A DNA stretch of 64,000 nt from Amycolatopsis pithecellobii (GTDB lineage: Bacteria > Actinomycetota > Actinomycetes > Mycobacteriales > Pseudonocardiaceae). This document shows, one piece after another, positions 26,170 through 36,121 of the stretch. Below the pieces are notes generated by a model, which worked only from the letters and a program-made list of their open reading frames with translations, made no database searches and had not been told where the DNA came from. The stretch spans positions 1 through 64,000 of the forward strand of contig NZ_WMBA01000037.1 in assembly GCF_009707865.1 (NCBI RefSeq), read 5' to 3'. The translations under genes and the position numbers were made by a program. Every line of letters begins with the position of its first letter. Positions within the stretch are counted from its first letter, which is position 1.

Positions 26170-26552
26170 GGATCAAGGTCACGCGCGACCGCGCGCATGA
26201 CCTCCGCGATCCGCTTGGTGTTCTTGCGATCGGGGTAGCGGCCGCGACGCAGATCGGGCTGCACCTTCGTCTCCAGGAGCTTGATCATGTCCTCGATGAG
26301 GCCGTGCAGCTCCTCCGCGGGGCGCCGTCGCGCTTCCGCGACCGAGGGCAGGGAGTCGATCAACCGGACGGACAGCGCCTGCGGCCCGCGCCGCCCGTCA
26401 GCAACCCCGAACTCAAGCCGCTGACCTGCTTTGAGTGCCTCTACCCCCTGGGGTAGCGCGGTCTTGCGGATGTAGACGTCCTCGCCACCGTCCTGCGTGA
26501 CGAAACCGAATCCCTTCTCCGCGTCGTACCACTTGACCTTGCCGGTCGGCAC
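26166..26552 (-). CDS. Cold-shock domain protein with C-terminal extension
   Basis: 128 residues. The N-terminal ~65 residues are a cold-shock domain with both RNA-binding motifs: [18 protein letters not shown] (RNP1, KGFGF) and [10 protein letters not shown] (RNP2-like, Tyr-Ile in place of Phe-Val-His). A ~60-residue charged helical tail follows ([22 protein letters not shown], then [21 protein letters not shown]), as in M. tuberculosis CspB (Rv0871, from memory). It should act as an RNA chaperone in the cytoplasm. The GTG at 26552 ([10 protein letters not shown]) was chosen over an upstream in-frame GTG at 26573; a purine-rich GAGGGAA lies directly ahead of it. Confidence 0.9.
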   Translation of the reverse strand: MPTGKVKWYDAEKGFGFVTQDGGEDVYIRKTALPQGVEALKAGQRLEFGVADGRRGPQALSVRLIDSLPSVAEARRRPAEELHGLIEDMIKLLETKVQPDLRRGRYPDRKNTKRIAEVMRAVARDLDP

Positions 26553-26692
26553 TTCCCTCACCCATTCCTTCACTCTGTTCGCCCGCGCCTTGCACGACGA
26601 ACGCGCCCCGGGGCGTACCCAGGACGCGTACCGATCAGCCTATCCCGCAAGCCGCCCCGGGGAGAAGTAGCTATCCCTACTACTCTTTACCC

Positions 26693-26914
26693 ATGAACGA
26701 AGTTGCGAACGCAGGGCAGCGGGCACCCTGGCTCATGCGAGTGGGGATCGGGGTCTTCGCTGTCGGTGTGCTCGCCGTGCTGGCGGTGTTCATCCTGTTC
26801 GCCGCCGGCCTGCAGGACCTGCCGGTATGGCTGAGTCTCGTGGCAGGTGTCGCAACCCCGCTCGGAGTCGTGCTCGGGTTCATCGCACTGGTTCGGGAGC
26901 ACCGAAAGAGCTGA
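26693..26914 (+). CDS. Small two-helix membrane protein
   Basis: A 73-residue hypothetical protein with two hydrophobic helices (about residues 14-37, VGIGVFAVGVLAVLAVFILFAAG, and 43-65, [22 protein letters not shown]) and a basic end (REHRKS). No family recognised. It has no clear ribosome binding site, and its last 35 bases overlap the convergent HAD gene, so expression is uncertain; the codon pattern and membrane topology nevertheless look real. Confidence 0.55.
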   Translation: MNEVANAGQRAPWLMRVGIGVFAVGVLAVLAVFILFAAGLQDLPVWLSLVAGVATPLGVVLGFIALVREHRKS

Positions 26915-27497
26915 ACCAGGCGGGAAATTCGGTCAGGCTGTCGAAAATTACCTCCGCGCCGGCGGCGGCGAGTTCCTCGCGGCTACATGGCCCAGTGGTG
27001 ACGGCGATGGACGTCACTCCCGCGGCGATGGCGCCACGCACGTCGCCGAGATGGTCTCCGGCATAGGCTTTCGCGCCGTGCTCGCGCAGTGCAACCGCCT
27101 TGCCCGCGGCCCACAGCTCGCCCACCAGTACATCGACTCCGAGATCGAGCGCCTCGATGTGCTTGGCCGCGTTGGGCCCATACTTTCCTGTCACCACAAT
27201 GGTTCGGCCGCCCGCGCGGCGCACGGCGTCGAGCGCCTCGTGCGCGCCGGGCAACGCCACGGTGGCCGGGATGACGATGTCCGGGTACAGCTCGCGGAAC
27301 CGGGCGACCAGCTCGGGTATCCGCGCTTCGGGCGCGCCGACGTCGCGCAAGGTCAGATCGAGCGGCGGGCCCATGTTGTTCGCGAAGTATTCGCCGTCGA
27401 GCGGTATGCCCGCTTCCTCGCCGAGCGCGTCGATCACCTCAACCACCCCGGGCCTCGGGTCGATCAGCGTCATGTCCAGGTCGAAGCCGACAGTCAT
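26880..27497 (-). CDS. HAD-family hydrolase (phosphatase)
   Basis: 205 residues, class I HAD phosphatase of the phosphoglycolate phosphatase/PGMB-like group. Motif I is [10 protein letters not shown], with Asp8 of this start as nucleophile but Met where the usual DxDxT has Gly/Ser; motif II is IVVTGK, motif III the AAKHIEAL lysine, and motif [16 protein letters not shown] helical cap (about residues 20-90) lies between motifs I and II. ATG at 27497; two residues earlier another ATG exists. The substrate, probably a small phosphoester, is not known. Confidence 0.85.
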   Translation of the reverse strand: MTVGFDLDMTLIDPRPGVVEVIDALGEEAGIPLDGEYFANNMGPPLDLTLRDVGAPEARIPELVARFRELYPDIVIPATVALPGAHEALDAVRRAGGRTIVVTGKYGPNAAKHIEALDLGVDVLVGELWAAGKAVALREHGAKAYAGDHLGDVRGAIAAGVTSIAVTTGPCSREELAAAGAEVIFDSLTEFPAWFSSFGAPEPVR

Positions 27498-27552
27498 CCG
27501 CACGACGGTTACCGTAGCGCGGTTTACGCACGGTTCATTGACGTCAAGGCCA

Positions 27553-27577
27553 TTGACATTCTCCGGGACTGTGTCAA
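27553..27577. promoter_or_regulatory. Operator-like inverted repeat ahead of the TetR gene
   Basis: TTGACA (27553-27558) and TGTCAA (27572-27577) are exact inverse arms 13 bases apart, ten bases before the GTG of the TetR gene. A second perfect palindrome, TTGACGTCAA, lies at 27538-27547. Both share the TTGAC half-site. The layout suits autoregulation by the TetR protein and control of the oxidase gene downstream. Confidence 0.55.
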
Positions 27578-27586
27578 GCTCATGGC

Positions 27587-28192
27587 GTGTCCGAGATCAC
27601 CTCGTCGTTCGTCGAACGCACCAAGGCCTCGCTGCGAGAGACCCTTCTCGACGCCGCGACCGGGCTCCTTGCCGAACACGGCTATGCCCGGCTCCGGATG
27701 GCCGATGTCGCCGCGGCCGCGGGCGTGAGCAGGCAGACGGTCTACAACGAATTCGGCAACAAGACAGCCCTCGTCGAGGCGGTCGCGTTGCGGACGACGG
27801 CGGAGTTCCTCGAAGGCATCCGGGTCCGGTTCGAAGCCGCGCCCGACCTGGTCTCCGGAATCCACCGCGCGGTGGTGTACACGATCGAGCACGCGCGCGA
27901 GAACAAGCTGGTCGCCGCCGCGCTGGGCACCCGGGAAGGCGAGGACCTGTTGCCTCTGCTCACCACGAAGGGTGCGCCGGTACTCGCTGCCGCGTCGGAA
28001 GTCGCCGCCACGCATTACCGGCAGTTCGCGCCCGCATTCGACGAACCGACTGCGAACCTGCTCGCCGAGACCGTGACCCGGCTCGGGCTGAGCCACCTGG
28101 TTTTGCCCACGCATTCCGCAACGGAAGCCGCCGACATGGTGTGCGCCGCCGTCGCCCCGTTGATCAACCAACATTTGTCCACAATGGAGTGA
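27587..28192 (+). CDS. TetR-family regulator upstream of R2lox
   Basis: 201 residues with the TetR helix-turn-helix: [50 protein letters not shown]. The C-terminal ligand domain (from about residue 60) is helical with [22 protein letters not shown]. It lies 17 bases upstream of the R2lox gene, as Rv0232 lies beside Rv0233 in M. tuberculosis (from memory). Its ligand may be a fatty acid or acyl-CoA, because R2lox binds a long-chain fatty acid; this is an inference. GTG start at 27587. Confidence 0.9.
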   Translation: MSEITSSFVERTKASLRETLLDAATGLLAEHGYARLRMADVAAAAGVSRQTVYNEFGNKTALVEAVALRTTAEFLEGIRVRFEAAPDLVSGIHRAVVYTIEHARENKLVAAALGTREGEDLLPLLTTKGAPVLAAASEVAATHYRQFAPAFDEPTANLLAETVTRLGLSHLVLPTHSATEAADMVCAAVAPLINQHLSTME

Positions 28193-28209
28193 AAGAGAGG
28201 TCCGACCCC

Positions 28210-29151
28210 ATGACCCGCACCGGTTTCACCTCATTACGACGCGGTGGGCTCAACTGGGACGCGTTCCCGCTGCGCCTGTTCGTCAAGGGCAACAAGAAGT
28301 TCTGGAATCCGGCCGACATCGATTTCGGCAAGGACCGGGCGGACTGGGAGGCGCTCACGGACGACGAGCGCCGCTCGGCGACCTACCTGTGTGCGCAGTT
28401 CATCGCGGGCGAAGAGGCGGTGACCGAGGACATCCAGCCGTTCATGAAGGCGATGGCGACCGAAGGCCGCTTCGGCGACGAGATGTACCTGACCCAGTTC
28501 TGTTTCGAGGAAGCGAAACACACCGAGGTTTTTCGCCGCTGGATGGACGCGGTCGGGCTGACCGAGGACCTCACTTCGTTCGTGTCCGAGAATCCGCACT
28601 ATCGCAAGCTTTTTTACGAGGAGCTGCCGGAATCGCTGGGGCTGCTCGCCGACGATCCCAGCCCCCGCAACCAGGTTCGCGCCAGCGTCACCTACAACCA
28701 TGTGATCGAAGGCAGCCTCGCGCTCACCGGGTACTACGCGTGGCAACGAGTCTGTACCGGGCGCGGAATCCTGCCCGGCATGCAGGACCTGGTCAAACAC
28801 ATCGGTGACGACGAGCGCCGGCACATGGCATGGGGCACGTTCACCTGCCGGCGGCATATCGCCGCCGACGACTCGCTGTGGGACGTCGTGCAGGAGCGGA
28901 TGGGCGAACTCTTGCCGCATGCGCTCGGCATGATCCAGTGGGTCAACGACCAGTTCGAGATTCAGCCATTCGACAACGACCCGCAGGAGTTCATCGAGTA
29001 CGCGGCCGACCGGGCGCAGCGGCGGCTGGGTGCGATCGAATCCGCACGCGGTGTCCCGGTGGACAAGATCGACCTCGACTACTCCCCTGAGCAGCTCGAA
29101 GAAACGTTCGGCGAGGAGGACGCCAAGGCGTTCGCGGAAATCGTCGCGTAG
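28210..29151 (+). CDS. R2-like ligand-binding oxidase (Mn/Fe)
   Basis: 313-residue ferritin-like oxidase related to ribonucleotide reductase R2 but lacking radical-generating function. All residues known for M. tuberculosis Rv0233 occur at the same numbers: metal ligands E68, E101, H104, E167, E202, H205, and V71 and Y162 that form the ether cross-link. Key stretches are [44 protein letters not shown] and [13 protein letters not shown]. The family assembles a mixed Mn/Fe cofactor and holds a long-chain fatty acid; the physiological substrate is unknown. ATG at 28210 with AGAGAGG upstream. It is co-oriented with and likely controlled by the TetR gene. Confidence 0.95.
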   Translation: MTRTGFTSLRRGGLNWDAFPLRLFVKGNKKFWNPADIDFGKDRADWEALTDDERRSATYLCAQFIAGEEAVTEDIQPFMKAMATEGRFGDEMYLTQFCFEEAKHTEVFRRWMDAVGLTEDLTSFVSENPHYRKLFYEELPESLGLLADDPSPRNQVRASVTYNHVIEGSLALTGYYAWQRVCTGRGILPGMQDLVKHIGDDERRHMAWGTFTCRRHIAADDSLWDVVQERMGELLPHALGMIQWVNDQFEIQPFDNDPQEFIEYAADRAQRRLGAIESARGVPVDKIDLDYSPEQLEETFGEEDAKAFAEIVA

Positions 29152-29158
29152 GGGCCGC

Positions 29159-29572
29159 TCAGCCCTGCGGCTGGGCGATGTCCACCAGCCACGTCACGCC
29201 GAACCGGTCGACGCACATGCCGAACTCGTCGCCCCACATCTGCTTCTCCAGCGGCGTGGCGACGTTGCCGCCCTCGGACAGCTTCGCCCAGTAGCCGCGC
29301 AGTTCGTCGGCGTCGTCGCCGCTGAGGCTCACCGAGATCGTGTTGCCCGGCTGGTACGGCATGTCCGGCGCGAGGTCCGAGCCCATCAGGACGAACCCGC
29401 GGTCGGTCTCCAGCTGACTGTGCATCACCTTGTCCGCCAACGACTCGTCCGGCGCACCGAAGTCGCCGAACGTGTTCACGTTCAGACTGCCGCCGAACAC
29501 GCCGTGGTAGAACTCCATCGCCTCCCGAGCGTCGCCGTCGAAGGTGAGGTACGGGTTGAGCCGGCTTGCCAT
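29159..29572 (-). CDS. VOC-superfamily protein (PhnB-like)
   Basis: 137 residues, glyoxalase/bleomycin-resistance fold of the PhnB type: LNPYLTFDGDAREAMEFYHGVFGGSLNVN, VMHSQLETDRGFVLMGSDLAP and the closing WGDEFGMCVDRFGVTWLVDI. It belongs to the group often annotated as 3-demethylubiquinone-9 methyltransferase-like or VOC family; no catalytic function is assured. ATG with AGGTTCCC-type spacing upstream is weak. It is convergent with the R2lox gene, eight bases apart. Confidence 0.85.
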   Translation of the reverse strand: MASRLNPYLTFDGDAREAMEFYHGVFGGSLNVNTFGDFGAPDESLADKVMHSQLETDRGFVLMGSDLAPDMPYQPGNTISVSLSGDDADELRGYWAKLSEGGNVATPLEKQMWGDEFGMCVDRFGVTWLVDIAQPQG

Positions 29573-29596
29573 GGGAACCTCCTTGGATTGATGTTG

Positions 29597-31234
29597 CTAG
29601 GCGTGCCGCGTAGCCGCGACGCTTTCCAGGCCCAGCAGGCTGACGGCCTGTTCGCGCATCTCGACCTTGCGGATCTTTCCGGTGACCGTCATCGGGAACT
29701 CGCCGACGATGTGCACGTACCGCGGGATCTTGTAGTGGGCGAGCTTGCCCGCGCAGAACTCGCGCACCGACTCGGCGGTCAGCGGGGTGGTGCCTTCACG
29801 CATCCGGATCCACGCCATCAGCTCCTCGCCGTAGCGCTCGTCCGGCACCCCGATGACTTGTGCGTCAAGGATGTCAGGGTGGGTGTAGAGGAATTCCTCG
29901 ATCTCGCGCGGATACACGTTCTCTCCGCCGCGGATGACCATGTCCTTGATGCGGCCGGTGATGTTGAGGTACCCCTCGTCATCCATCACCGCGAGGTCGC
30001 CGGTGTGCATCCAGCGGGCCCGGTCGATCGCTTCGGCGGTTTTGTCGGGCTGCTCCCAGTAGCCGAGCATCACCGAGTACCCACGCGTGCACAGCTCGCC
30101 CGGCTCACCGCGCGGCACGGTCAGCCCGGTTTCGGGGTCCACCACCTTGACTTCGAGGTGCGGGCCGACGCGCCCGACCGTGGACACTCTGCGCTCGATC
30201 GAGTCGTCGGCGCGGGTCTGCGTGGACACCGGCGATGTTTCGGTCATGCCGTAGCAGATCGACACTTCCGCCATGCCCATCCGCTCGATGACCTGTTTCA
30301 TCACCTCGACCGGGCACGGTGAGCCCGCCATGATGCCGGTGCGCAGACTGGACAGGTCGTAGCTGTCGAAGTCCGGCTGTGCCAGCTCGGCGATGAACAT
30401 CGTCGGCACCCCGTAGAGCGACGTGCACCGCTCGGCTTGCACCGCTTCGAGGGTGGCTTTCGGGTCGAACGCGGGGGCCGGGATGACCATGCAAGCGCCA
30501 TGGCTGGTGGCCGCGAGATTGCCCATGACCATGCCGAAGCAGTGGTAAAAGGGCACCGGGATGCAGATGCGGTCGGCCTCGGTGTAGTTGCACAGCTCGC
30601 CGACGAAGAAGCCGTTGTTGAGGATGTTGTGGTGGGAAAGCGTTGCGCCCTTGGGGAATCCGGTCGTGCCCGAGGTGTACTGGATGTTGATCGGATCGTC
30701 CGCCGAAAGCCGGATGTCCGCCAGCGCCGCGGGATCGGCTTGCTTCCCATTGTCCACTAAGGACTTCCACAGCCCGCCGCCGATGAACGCGATGTGCTCG
30801 AGGCGCCGACAGTTCGGCCGGACCTCGTCGATCATGCCGGCGTAGTCGGAGGTTTTGAACTTGTCGGCGGAGACCAGTAGCCGGATTCCGGCCTGGTTGA
30901 GCACATATTCGAGTTCGTGTGCGCGGTAGGCGGGGTTGATGTTGACCAGGATCGCGCCGATCTTCGCGGTCGCGTACTGCGTGATCGTCCACTCGGCACA
31001 GTTGGGCGACCAGATGCCGACCCGGTCTCCCTTGCCGATGCCCAGTTCGAGCAGCCCCAGCGCGAGCGCGTCGATGTCGGCGGCGAGTTCGGCGTATGTC
31101 CAGCGGCGACCGGCGTCGACCAGCGCGTCGCGGTCACCGAATGCCTGCACTGTGCGGTCGAAATTGTCACCGATGGTGTCGCCCAGCATGGGCAGGTCAG
31201 AGGTGCCCGAGGAATAGCTCGGCACGGCAGGCAT
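29597..31234 (-). CDS. Acyl-CoA synthetase (FadD/AMP-binding)
   Basis: 545-residue adenylating enzyme that activates fatty acids as acyl-AMP, then acyl-CoA. The P-loop is [18 protein letters not shown], followed by [13 protein letters not shown], the acyl/AMP motif [15 protein letters not shown], the hinge [28 protein letters not shown] and the C-terminal catalytic lysine in [16 protein letters not shown]. The ATG at 31234 has GAGGAGG four bases upstream and a leaderless N-terminus. It should act in the cytoplasm on medium or long chains; the exact chain length cannot be told. It is divergent from the PhzF gene. Confidence 0.93.
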   Translation of the reverse strand: MPAVPSYSSGTSDLPMLGDTIGDNFDRTVQAFGDRDALVDAGRRWTYAELAADIDALALGLLELGIGKGDRVGIWSPNCAEWTITQYATAKIGAILVNINPAYRAHELEYVLNQAGIRLLVSADKFKTSDYAGMIDEVRPNCRRLEHIAFIGGGLWKSLVDNGKQADPAALADIRLSADDPINIQYTSGTTGFPKGATLSHHNILNNGFFVGELCNYTEADRICIPVPFYHCFGMVMGNLAATSHGACMVIPAPAFDPKATLEAVQAERCTSLYGVPTMFIAELAQPDFDSYDLSSLRTGIMAGSPCPVEVMKQVIERMGMAEVSICYGMTETSPVSTQTRADDSIERRVSTVGRVGPHLEVKVVDPETGLTVPRGEPGELCTRGYSVMLGYWEQPDKTAEAIDRARWMHTGDLAVMDDEGYLNITGRIKDMVIRGGENVYPREIEEFLYTHPDILDAQVIGVPDERYGEELMAWIRMREGTTPLTAESVREFCAGKLAHYKIPRYVHIVGEFPMTVTGKIRKVEMREQAVSLLGLESVAATRHA

Positions 31235-31285
31235 GATGCCTCCTCGTTCGCGTCGGCGCTGGCGCTTCGAGTTTAGGGTGGGCAC

Positions 31286-32041
31286 ATGCGCCTGTACATC
31301 GTTGACGCCTTCACCAATGCGGCTTTCGCGGGCAACCCGGCGGGTGTGGTTCTGCTGGACGGACCGGCCGATCCTCGCTGGATGCAGTCGGTTGCGGCGG
31401 AACTGAAACATGCGGAAACGGCGTTCGTGGAGGTCCACGATGCGGGTCCGAAATCGTTGCGATGGTTCACTCCGAAGGTCGAAGTCGACCTGTGCGGGCA
31501 TGCGACACTGGCGGCTGCCCACGTCCTCGGCGGTTCGCAGGTATTCACGACGCGCAGCGGTGAACTTCGTACGACGGCGGACAATGGCTGGGTCCAGATG
31601 GACTTCCCGGCCGACCCACCCAGCGCGGCGGTTGACGCTTTACGGCTGGGAGGGGTGACCGTTAAGGAAATCCTGCGGGGAAAATGGGACCTCCTGATCC
31701 GCACCGATGACGCCGCCGAGGTGCGCGCGCTGGTGCCCGACTTCGGAACGATCGCCACCTGGGATGCTCGGTGCGTGGTGGTGACCGCGCCCGGGGACAG
31801 GCCGGGGATCGATTTCGTGAGCCGGGTGTTCGGCCCGGCGGTGGGGGTACCGGAAGACCCGGTGACCGGTTCGGCACACTGCATGCTGTCGCCGTACTGG
31901 TCGGCGCAGCTGGGCCGGGACGAACTGGTCGGCGAGCAGGCCTCCCCACGGGGCGGCGTGGTCCGGGTATCTTTGCGGGAAAGTCGGGTCACGCTCGCCG
32001 GTCAGGCCGTGACGACCGTGCGAGGGGAGCTATTGGTCTGA
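31286..32041 (+). CDS. PhzF-family isomerase/epimerase
   Basis: 251-residue PhzF-fold protein (two diaminopimelate epimerase-like halves). The N-terminal [20 protein letters not shown] and the catalytic Glu (E44 in [11 protein letters not shown]), [15 protein letters not shown] and the second-half [24 protein letters not shown] are all typical. No other phenazine genes are present, so it is one of the many PhzF-like enzymes of unknown substrate rather than a phenazine enzyme. Its stop codon overlaps the ATG of the YccF gene. Confidence 0.9.
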   Translation: MRLYIVDAFTNAAFAGNPAGVVLLDGPADPRWMQSVAAELKHAETAFVEVHDAGPKSLRWFTPKVEVDLCGHATLAAAHVLGGSQVFTTRSGELRTTADNGWVQMDFPADPPSAAVDALRLGGVTVKEILRGKWDLLIRTDDAAEVRALVPDFGTIATWDARCVVVTAPGDRPGIDFVSRVFGPAVGVPEDPVTGSAHCMLSPYWSAQLGRDELVGEQASPRGGVVRVSLRESRVTLAGQAVTTVRGELLV

Positions 32042-32415
32042 TGCGCTTGGTATTGAACGTCATCTGGTTGCTACTGTGCGGTTTCTGGATGGCAGTGGGA
32101 TACGTTGTGGCGGGGATCGTCTGCTGCATCCTGATTGTCACGATTCCGTTCGGCATCGCTTCGTTCCGGATCGCAAACTACGCCCTCTGGCCCTTCGGCC
32201 GCACCGTGGTGGACCGCCGCGACGCCGGTGCAGGATCGGTGCTGGGAAACATAATCTGGATCATTTTCGCCGGCTGGTGGCTGGCATTGGGGCACATTGT
32301 CACGGGTGCACTGTTATGCGTGACAATTATCGGCATACCCTTCGGCGTGGCAAACTTCAAACTGATACCCATCTCCTTGCTACCACTAGGCCGAGAAATC
32401 ATCGCAACGCCCTAG
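32041..32415 (+). CDS. YccF-domain inner membrane protein
   Basis: 124 residues with two YccF repeats, each pairing a Trp-rich helix with TIPFGIASFRIANYALWPFGR and IGIPFGVANFKLIPISLLPLGR. Four transmembrane helices are predicted. Function is unknown in the family. The ATG overlaps the PhzF stop by one base (TGATG), so the pair is translationally coupled. Confidence 0.88.
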   Translation: MRLVLNVIWLLLCGFWMAVGYVVAGIVCCILIVTIPFGIASFRIANYALWPFGRTVVDRRDAGAGSVLGNIIWIIFAGWWLALGHIVTGALLCVTIIGIPFGVANFKLIPISLLPLGREIIATP

Positions 32416-32542
32416 GTGAAAGCCCCCAAAACGACCACCCACTCAAGGTGACGTCCCGTTGGGTGCGGAATTGACCGGACGGTGGGTCCGTTGGTCGCTT
32501 TTCGTTGCACGGCATCGGTTTCGTGTCTGGGGCGGGGGCTGC

Positions 32543-33343
32543 CTAGTCCTCCGGCTCCCAGGGGAGGGGCACCACCAGGCAGGGGCCACCGACGAACAAG
32601 CCGCCATCGATGCCCAGGACTTTTCCTTCCGCATAAAGGAAAGGTGCTTCCACCTGCGACGGATGGATGCCCAGTTGGTCGGCGATGACGCTGTGCCCGT
32701 GCACGATCTGCTCACCGCCGAGCTGCGCCAAGAGTTCCGCCGCCACCTCGGCACCCCGTGGGCCACGGAACGCATACCTTGTCGTCATGCGGCGCCAGAC
32801 GTCCCACCAGCTGGCCAGATCGTCACCCGCCAGGATTTCCTGTGCGGTTTCGTTGATTTCCTCGTCGGTGTCACCCCAGTCCAGGTATTCCAGGGTGTCC
32901 GAATGCATCAGCAGATGTTCACCAGCATGGGCGATCAGCGGCCGGGTCGAGAGCCACTCGATGTGATCATCGGTGAGCGCGTCCTGGTCCTCCGGCTGCC
33001 CGCCGTTGATCTCCCAGCTCCGCGCGAAGCTGCGTGGTCCGAAGTCCGACGGTACGACCGTGTCCCCGAAGTGGTACATGCCCAGCAGCAGGATTTCGTG
33101 GTTCCCCAACAATGCTTGCACCGACCCGCCGACCTCGGCGGCCTGCTCCTGCAGCCGGATCACCAGGTCGATCGCACCGATGCCATCCGGCCCGCGATCG
33201 ACGAAGTCGCCGAGAAACCACAGGCACGCATCGGCACCGCACCAGTTGTCATTGTCGTCGATCAACTTGCTCTCGCGCAGGGCGTCGGCCAGCTTGTCCC
33301 GATACCCGTGCACGTCACCTACAACATAGGTCGGGACATCCAC
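32543..33343 (-). CDS. Calcineurin-like metallophosphatase
   Basis: 266-residue PPP-type metallophosphoesterase. The dimetal motifs are GDVHG (residues 9-13), GDFVDRG (about 45-51), GNHE (about 82-85) and a late VHGHS, with the two histidines that close the site. Length and motif order match bacterial serine/threonine or diadenosine tetraphosphate phosphatases (ApaH/PrpA-like). No signal peptide. The 127 bases between this stop and the YccF stop hold nothing recognisable. Confidence 0.87.
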   Translation of the reverse strand: MDVPTYVVGDVHGYRDKLADALRESKLIDDNDNWCGADACLWFLGDFVDRGPDGIGAIDLVIRLQEQAAEVGGSVQALLGNHEILLLGMYHFGDTVVPSDFGPRSFARSWEINGGQPEDQDALTDDHIEWLSTRPLIAHAGEHLLMHSDTLEYLDWGDTDEEINETAQEILAGDDLASWWDVWRRMTTRYAFRGPRGAEVAAELLAQLGGEQIVHGHSVIADQLGIHPSQVEAPFLYAEGKVLGIDGGLFVGGPCLVVPLPWEPED

Positions 33344-33363
33344 CCCCCGACCATAAGCCCTGC

Positions 33364-34170
33364 TCAGTCCCGCTGCCCCGGCAGCCCGGCGGCGAACGGG
33401 TCCTGGGTGCGCCCGACCAGGTCGGCGATCGATTCGACCACCAGAGTCGGCCGGTACGGGAAGCGGTCGGCGGTGTCCTTCGTCGAGATACCGGTGAGCA
33501 CCAGAACGGTCTGCAACCCGGCCTCGATCCCGGAGTGCACGTCGGTGTCCATCCGGTCGCCGATCATGATCGTGCTCTCCGAGTGTGCCCCCAGCCGCCG
33601 CAACGCCGAGCGCATCATCAACGGGTTCGGCTTCCCCACGTAGTACGGCGAACGCCCGGTGGCCTTCTCGATCAGCGCTGCGATCGAACCCGTCGCGGGC
33701 ACGCTGCCTTCGAGGCTCGGACCGGTCGCATCCGGATTGGTGGCGATGAACCTGGCGCCCGCTTCGATCAGCCGGATCGCCCTGGTGATCGCGCTGAAAC
33801 TGTACGTCCGGGTCTCCCCGAGCACGACGTAATCGGGCTCGCGATCGGTCAGCACATATCCCGCTTCGTGCAACGCCGTGGTCAGGCCCGCTTCGCCGAT
33901 GACGAAAGCCGAGCCGTTCGGGCGCTGGCTGTCCAGGAACTTCGCGGTGGCCAGGGCCGAAGTCCAGATGCGGTCTTCCGGCACGTCCAACCCGGTTCGC
34001 TGCAGCCTCGCCCGCAGGTCACGCGGGGTGTAGATCGAGTTGTTCGTGAGCACCAGGAACGGCGTGCCATGCGCGCGCAGCTCGCCGAGGAACTCGTCGG
34101 CGCCGGGGATCAGATGCTCCTCGTGCACCAACACCCCGTCCATATCGGTCAGATACGTCCACTGGCTCAT
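33364..34170 (-). CDS. HAD-IIA family phosphatase (NagD-like)
   Basis: 268 residues. HAD motif I is LTDMDGVL (DxD), motif [16 protein letters not shown], the cap region contains [26 protein letters not shown], motif III is the K of [10 protein letters not shown] and motif [16 protein letters not shown]. This order and the C2 cap identify the NagD/PGP-type HAD-IIA group, which dephosphorylates small sugar or nucleotide phosphates. ATG at 34170, nine bases from the modC stop codon, so it is probably last in the modA-modB-modC operon; a role in molybdenum metabolism is not implied. Confidence 0.88.
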   Translation of the reverse strand: MSQWTYLTDMDGVLVHEEHLIPGADEFLGELRAHGTPFLVLTNNSIYTPRDLRARLQRTGLDVPEDRIWTSALATAKFLDSQRPNGSAFVIGEAGLTTALHEAGYVLTDREPDYVVLGETRTYSFSAITRAIRLIEAGARFIATNPDATGPSLEGSVPATGSIAALIEKATGRSPYYVGKPNPLMMRSALRRLGAHSESTIMIGDRMDTDVHSGIEAGLQTVLVLTGISTKDTADRFPYRPTLVVESIADLVGRTQDPFAAGLPGQRD

Positions 34171-34179
34171 GCCTGGGAA

Positions 34180-35283
34180 TTATCCGTGACGCGACGCGTC
34201 TCCGTTGAGGGTGGTGGTGGGCGAGGGGCTGGCGGCAGCGGGGTAGACGGTTACCGTCGTGGCCTTGATATCCAGCCGGACCGCGATCCCCGGCTCGAGC
34301 CGCAGGTCGGCGACGGCGGCCGGAGTGAGGTCCGCCGCGAGCCCCGCATCGGTACGCAACCGAATCACCGGACCGTGTGGTTCGAGCGCCGCCACCGAGG
34401 TGGCGATGATGTTGCGCGGGCTCCCCGGGCGACCATCCTCGACGGGATACACCGCAACCGAACTCGGCGCGAACACCGCGACAGCCGGTTCGCCGAGCGT
34501 CGCGTCAGCGGTGCGCAGCCCCGCGATCAACCGTCCGTCTTCGGTCCGCAACCCGTCCTCCACCGCGGTGCCGGCGATCAGATTCAGGCCGGCGATCCGG
34601 GCTGTGAACGCCGTCCGGGGGGCGGCGAGCACCTCCCGTGTCGGGCCGCGTTCGACGACCTGCCCACCGGACAGGACCAGCACGTGATCGGCCAGCGCGA
34701 GCGCATCGAGCGGATCATGGGTGACCAGTACCGTGGCACGGTCCTTGTTCGCCCCGAGCACCCGTCGCAGCAGCCCGCGGATCGCCGGCGCGGCGTCGAC
34801 ATCGAGTGCGGCCATCGGCTCGTCGAGCAACAGCAGATCGGGCTCACCGGCCAATGCCCGAGCCACCGCGACCCGTTGCGCCTGCCCACCGGAAAGCTGC
34901 GCGGGCTTACGGTCGGCGAACTCCATCGCGTCCACTTCGGCCAGCCAGCGCCGCGCGACTTCTCGCGACCCTGCCCGTCCAGCACCCTTCGAGCGCGGCG
35001 CGAACGCAACATTGTCCACAACGGACAGATGAGGGAACAGCAGCGGATCCTGCGACAGCAAGCCGATCGACCGGGCATGCGGCGGCAGATCGTGCAGTTC
35101 CTTGTCACCAAAGAAAATTCTCGCCCGTCGCGGACGCAGCAGGCCCGAGAGGCTCCCGAGCAGACTGGACTTGCCGGACCCGTTCGGCCCGAGGATCGCG
35201 AGCACCGTTCCCGCGGGCACCTCGAAGTCCACGGTGAGCTCGAAGGCGCCGCGAGTCAGCTCGATCTCCGCCCGCAACATCAC
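34180..35283 (-). CDS. modC: Molybdate ABC transporter ATPase
   Basis: 367 residues. ATP-binding cassette: Walker A GPNGSGKSSLLGSL, Q-loop LLSQDPLLFPHLSV, signature LSGGQAQRVAVARAL, Walker B LLLLDEPMAAL and H-loop LVTHDPLDAL. C-terminal TOBE-type regions (LEPHGPVIRLRTDAGLAADL) bind oxyanion, typical of ModC. It powers uptake through ModB with ModA. The ATG overlaps the modB stop by four bases. A mononuclear molybdate or tungstate importer is expected. Confidence 0.94.
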   Translation of the reverse strand: MMLRAEIELTRGAFELTVDFEVPAGTVLAILGPNGSGKSSLLGSLSGLLRPRRARIFFGDKELHDLPPHARSIGLLSQDPLLFPHLSVVDNVAFAPRSKGAGRAGSREVARRWLAEVDAMEFADRKPAQLSGGQAQRVAVARALAGEPDLLLLDEPMAALDVDAAPAIRGLLRRVLGANKDRATVLVTHDPLDALALADHVLVLSGGQVVERGPTREVLAAPRTAFTARIAGLNLIAGTAVEDGLRTEDGRLIAGLRTADATLGEPAVAVFAPSSVAVYPVEDGRPGSPRNIIATSVAALEPHGPVIRLRTDAGLAADLTPAAVADLRLEPGIAVRLDIKATTVTVYPAAASPSPTTTLNGDASRHG

Positions 35284-36092
35284 GCCCGGCCTTCCAGCGC
35301 CCTCGGCCGGGCCACCACGATCACCATGAGCGCGACCACCACCAGCAGCAACGCCACCGCGACCGCACTGTCCACATCGGACTCAGCCTGTGTGTAGACC
35401 TCGAGCGGCAGCGTCCTGGTCACCCCCTCCAGGCTGCCCGCGAACGTGATGGTCGCACCGAACTCGCCCAGCGAACGCGCGAAACTCAGCACCGCGCCCG
35501 AGCCGAGCGCGGGTAGCAACATCGGCACGGTGACCCGGCGGAACACCGTCCACGGCTTCGCGCCGAGCGTCGCACCCACCTGTTCATAGGAGTCACCGGC
35601 GTTCCGCAGCGCCCCTTCGAGGCTCACCACGAGGAACGGCATGGCGACGAACGTCTGCGCGATCACCACCGCGGCCGTGGTGAACGGCACCGTCACACCT
35701 GCCGTCACGTCCAGGAGATAACCGAGAAAACCCTTGCGCCCCAACAGGTACAGCAAGGCAAGTCCACCGACGACGGGCGGCAATACGAGCGGCAGCAAGA
35801 CAATCGCGCGCAGCAGCCGGATACCCGGCACGGCCGACCGCGCCAGCACGACGGCCAGCGGCACCCCCAGCAGGACACAGGCCGCCGTCGAGATGGCCGC
35901 CGTCTCCATCGACAACCGCAGTGCCGCGAGCGCGGAGTCGGAAACGATCAGTGCCGGCAACCGCCGCAGGTCCGAGCGGACAAGCAGACCGACGACCGGC
36001 AACACGACGAGTGCGAGCGCGAGTCCCGCGGGTACCCACAGCACCCACGGGACCTTCGCGCGCGGAACACGACTACCCGCCCGAAGCGACAA
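35280..36092 (-). CDS. modB: Molybdate ABC transporter permease
   Basis: 270-residue integral membrane protein with five to six helices (VPAGLALALVVLPVVGLLV, VLLGVPLAVVLARSAVPG, LLPLVLPPVVGGLALLYLLG, VVIAQTFVAMPFLVVSLEGAL). The coupling helix sequence SYEQVGATLGAKPWTVFRRVTVPML and following ALGSGAVLSFARSLGEFGATITFAG are hallmark ModB/NifC-like motifs. It lies between modA and modC with a four-base overlap to modC and 29 bases from modA, so one operon. Confidence 0.94.
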   Translation of the reverse strand: MSLRAGSRVPRAKVPWVLWVPAGLALALVVLPVVGLLVRSDLRRLPALIVSDSALAALRLSMETAAISTAACVLLGVPLAVVLARSAVPGIRLLRAIVLLPLVLPPVVGGLALLYLLGRKGFLGYLLDVTAGVTVPFTTAAVVIAQTFVAMPFLVVSLEGALRNAGDSYEQVGATLGAKPWTVFRRVTVPMLLPALGSGAVLSFARSLGEFGATITFAGSLEGVTRTLPLEVYTQAESDVDSAVAVALLLVVVALMVIVVARPRALEGRA

Positions 36093-36121
36093 AACCTCAG
36101 CCTTCCCGGACAGGCCCGTCC

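Noticed and set aside
31286-32041. Phenazine biosynthesis
   Set aside because: PhzF homologues are common and no other phz gene is present.
33034-35397. Long plus-strand frame of about 787 codons opposite modC and the HAD gene
   Set aside because: Antisense shadow of ModC and the NagD-like protein, both of which have full motif sets.
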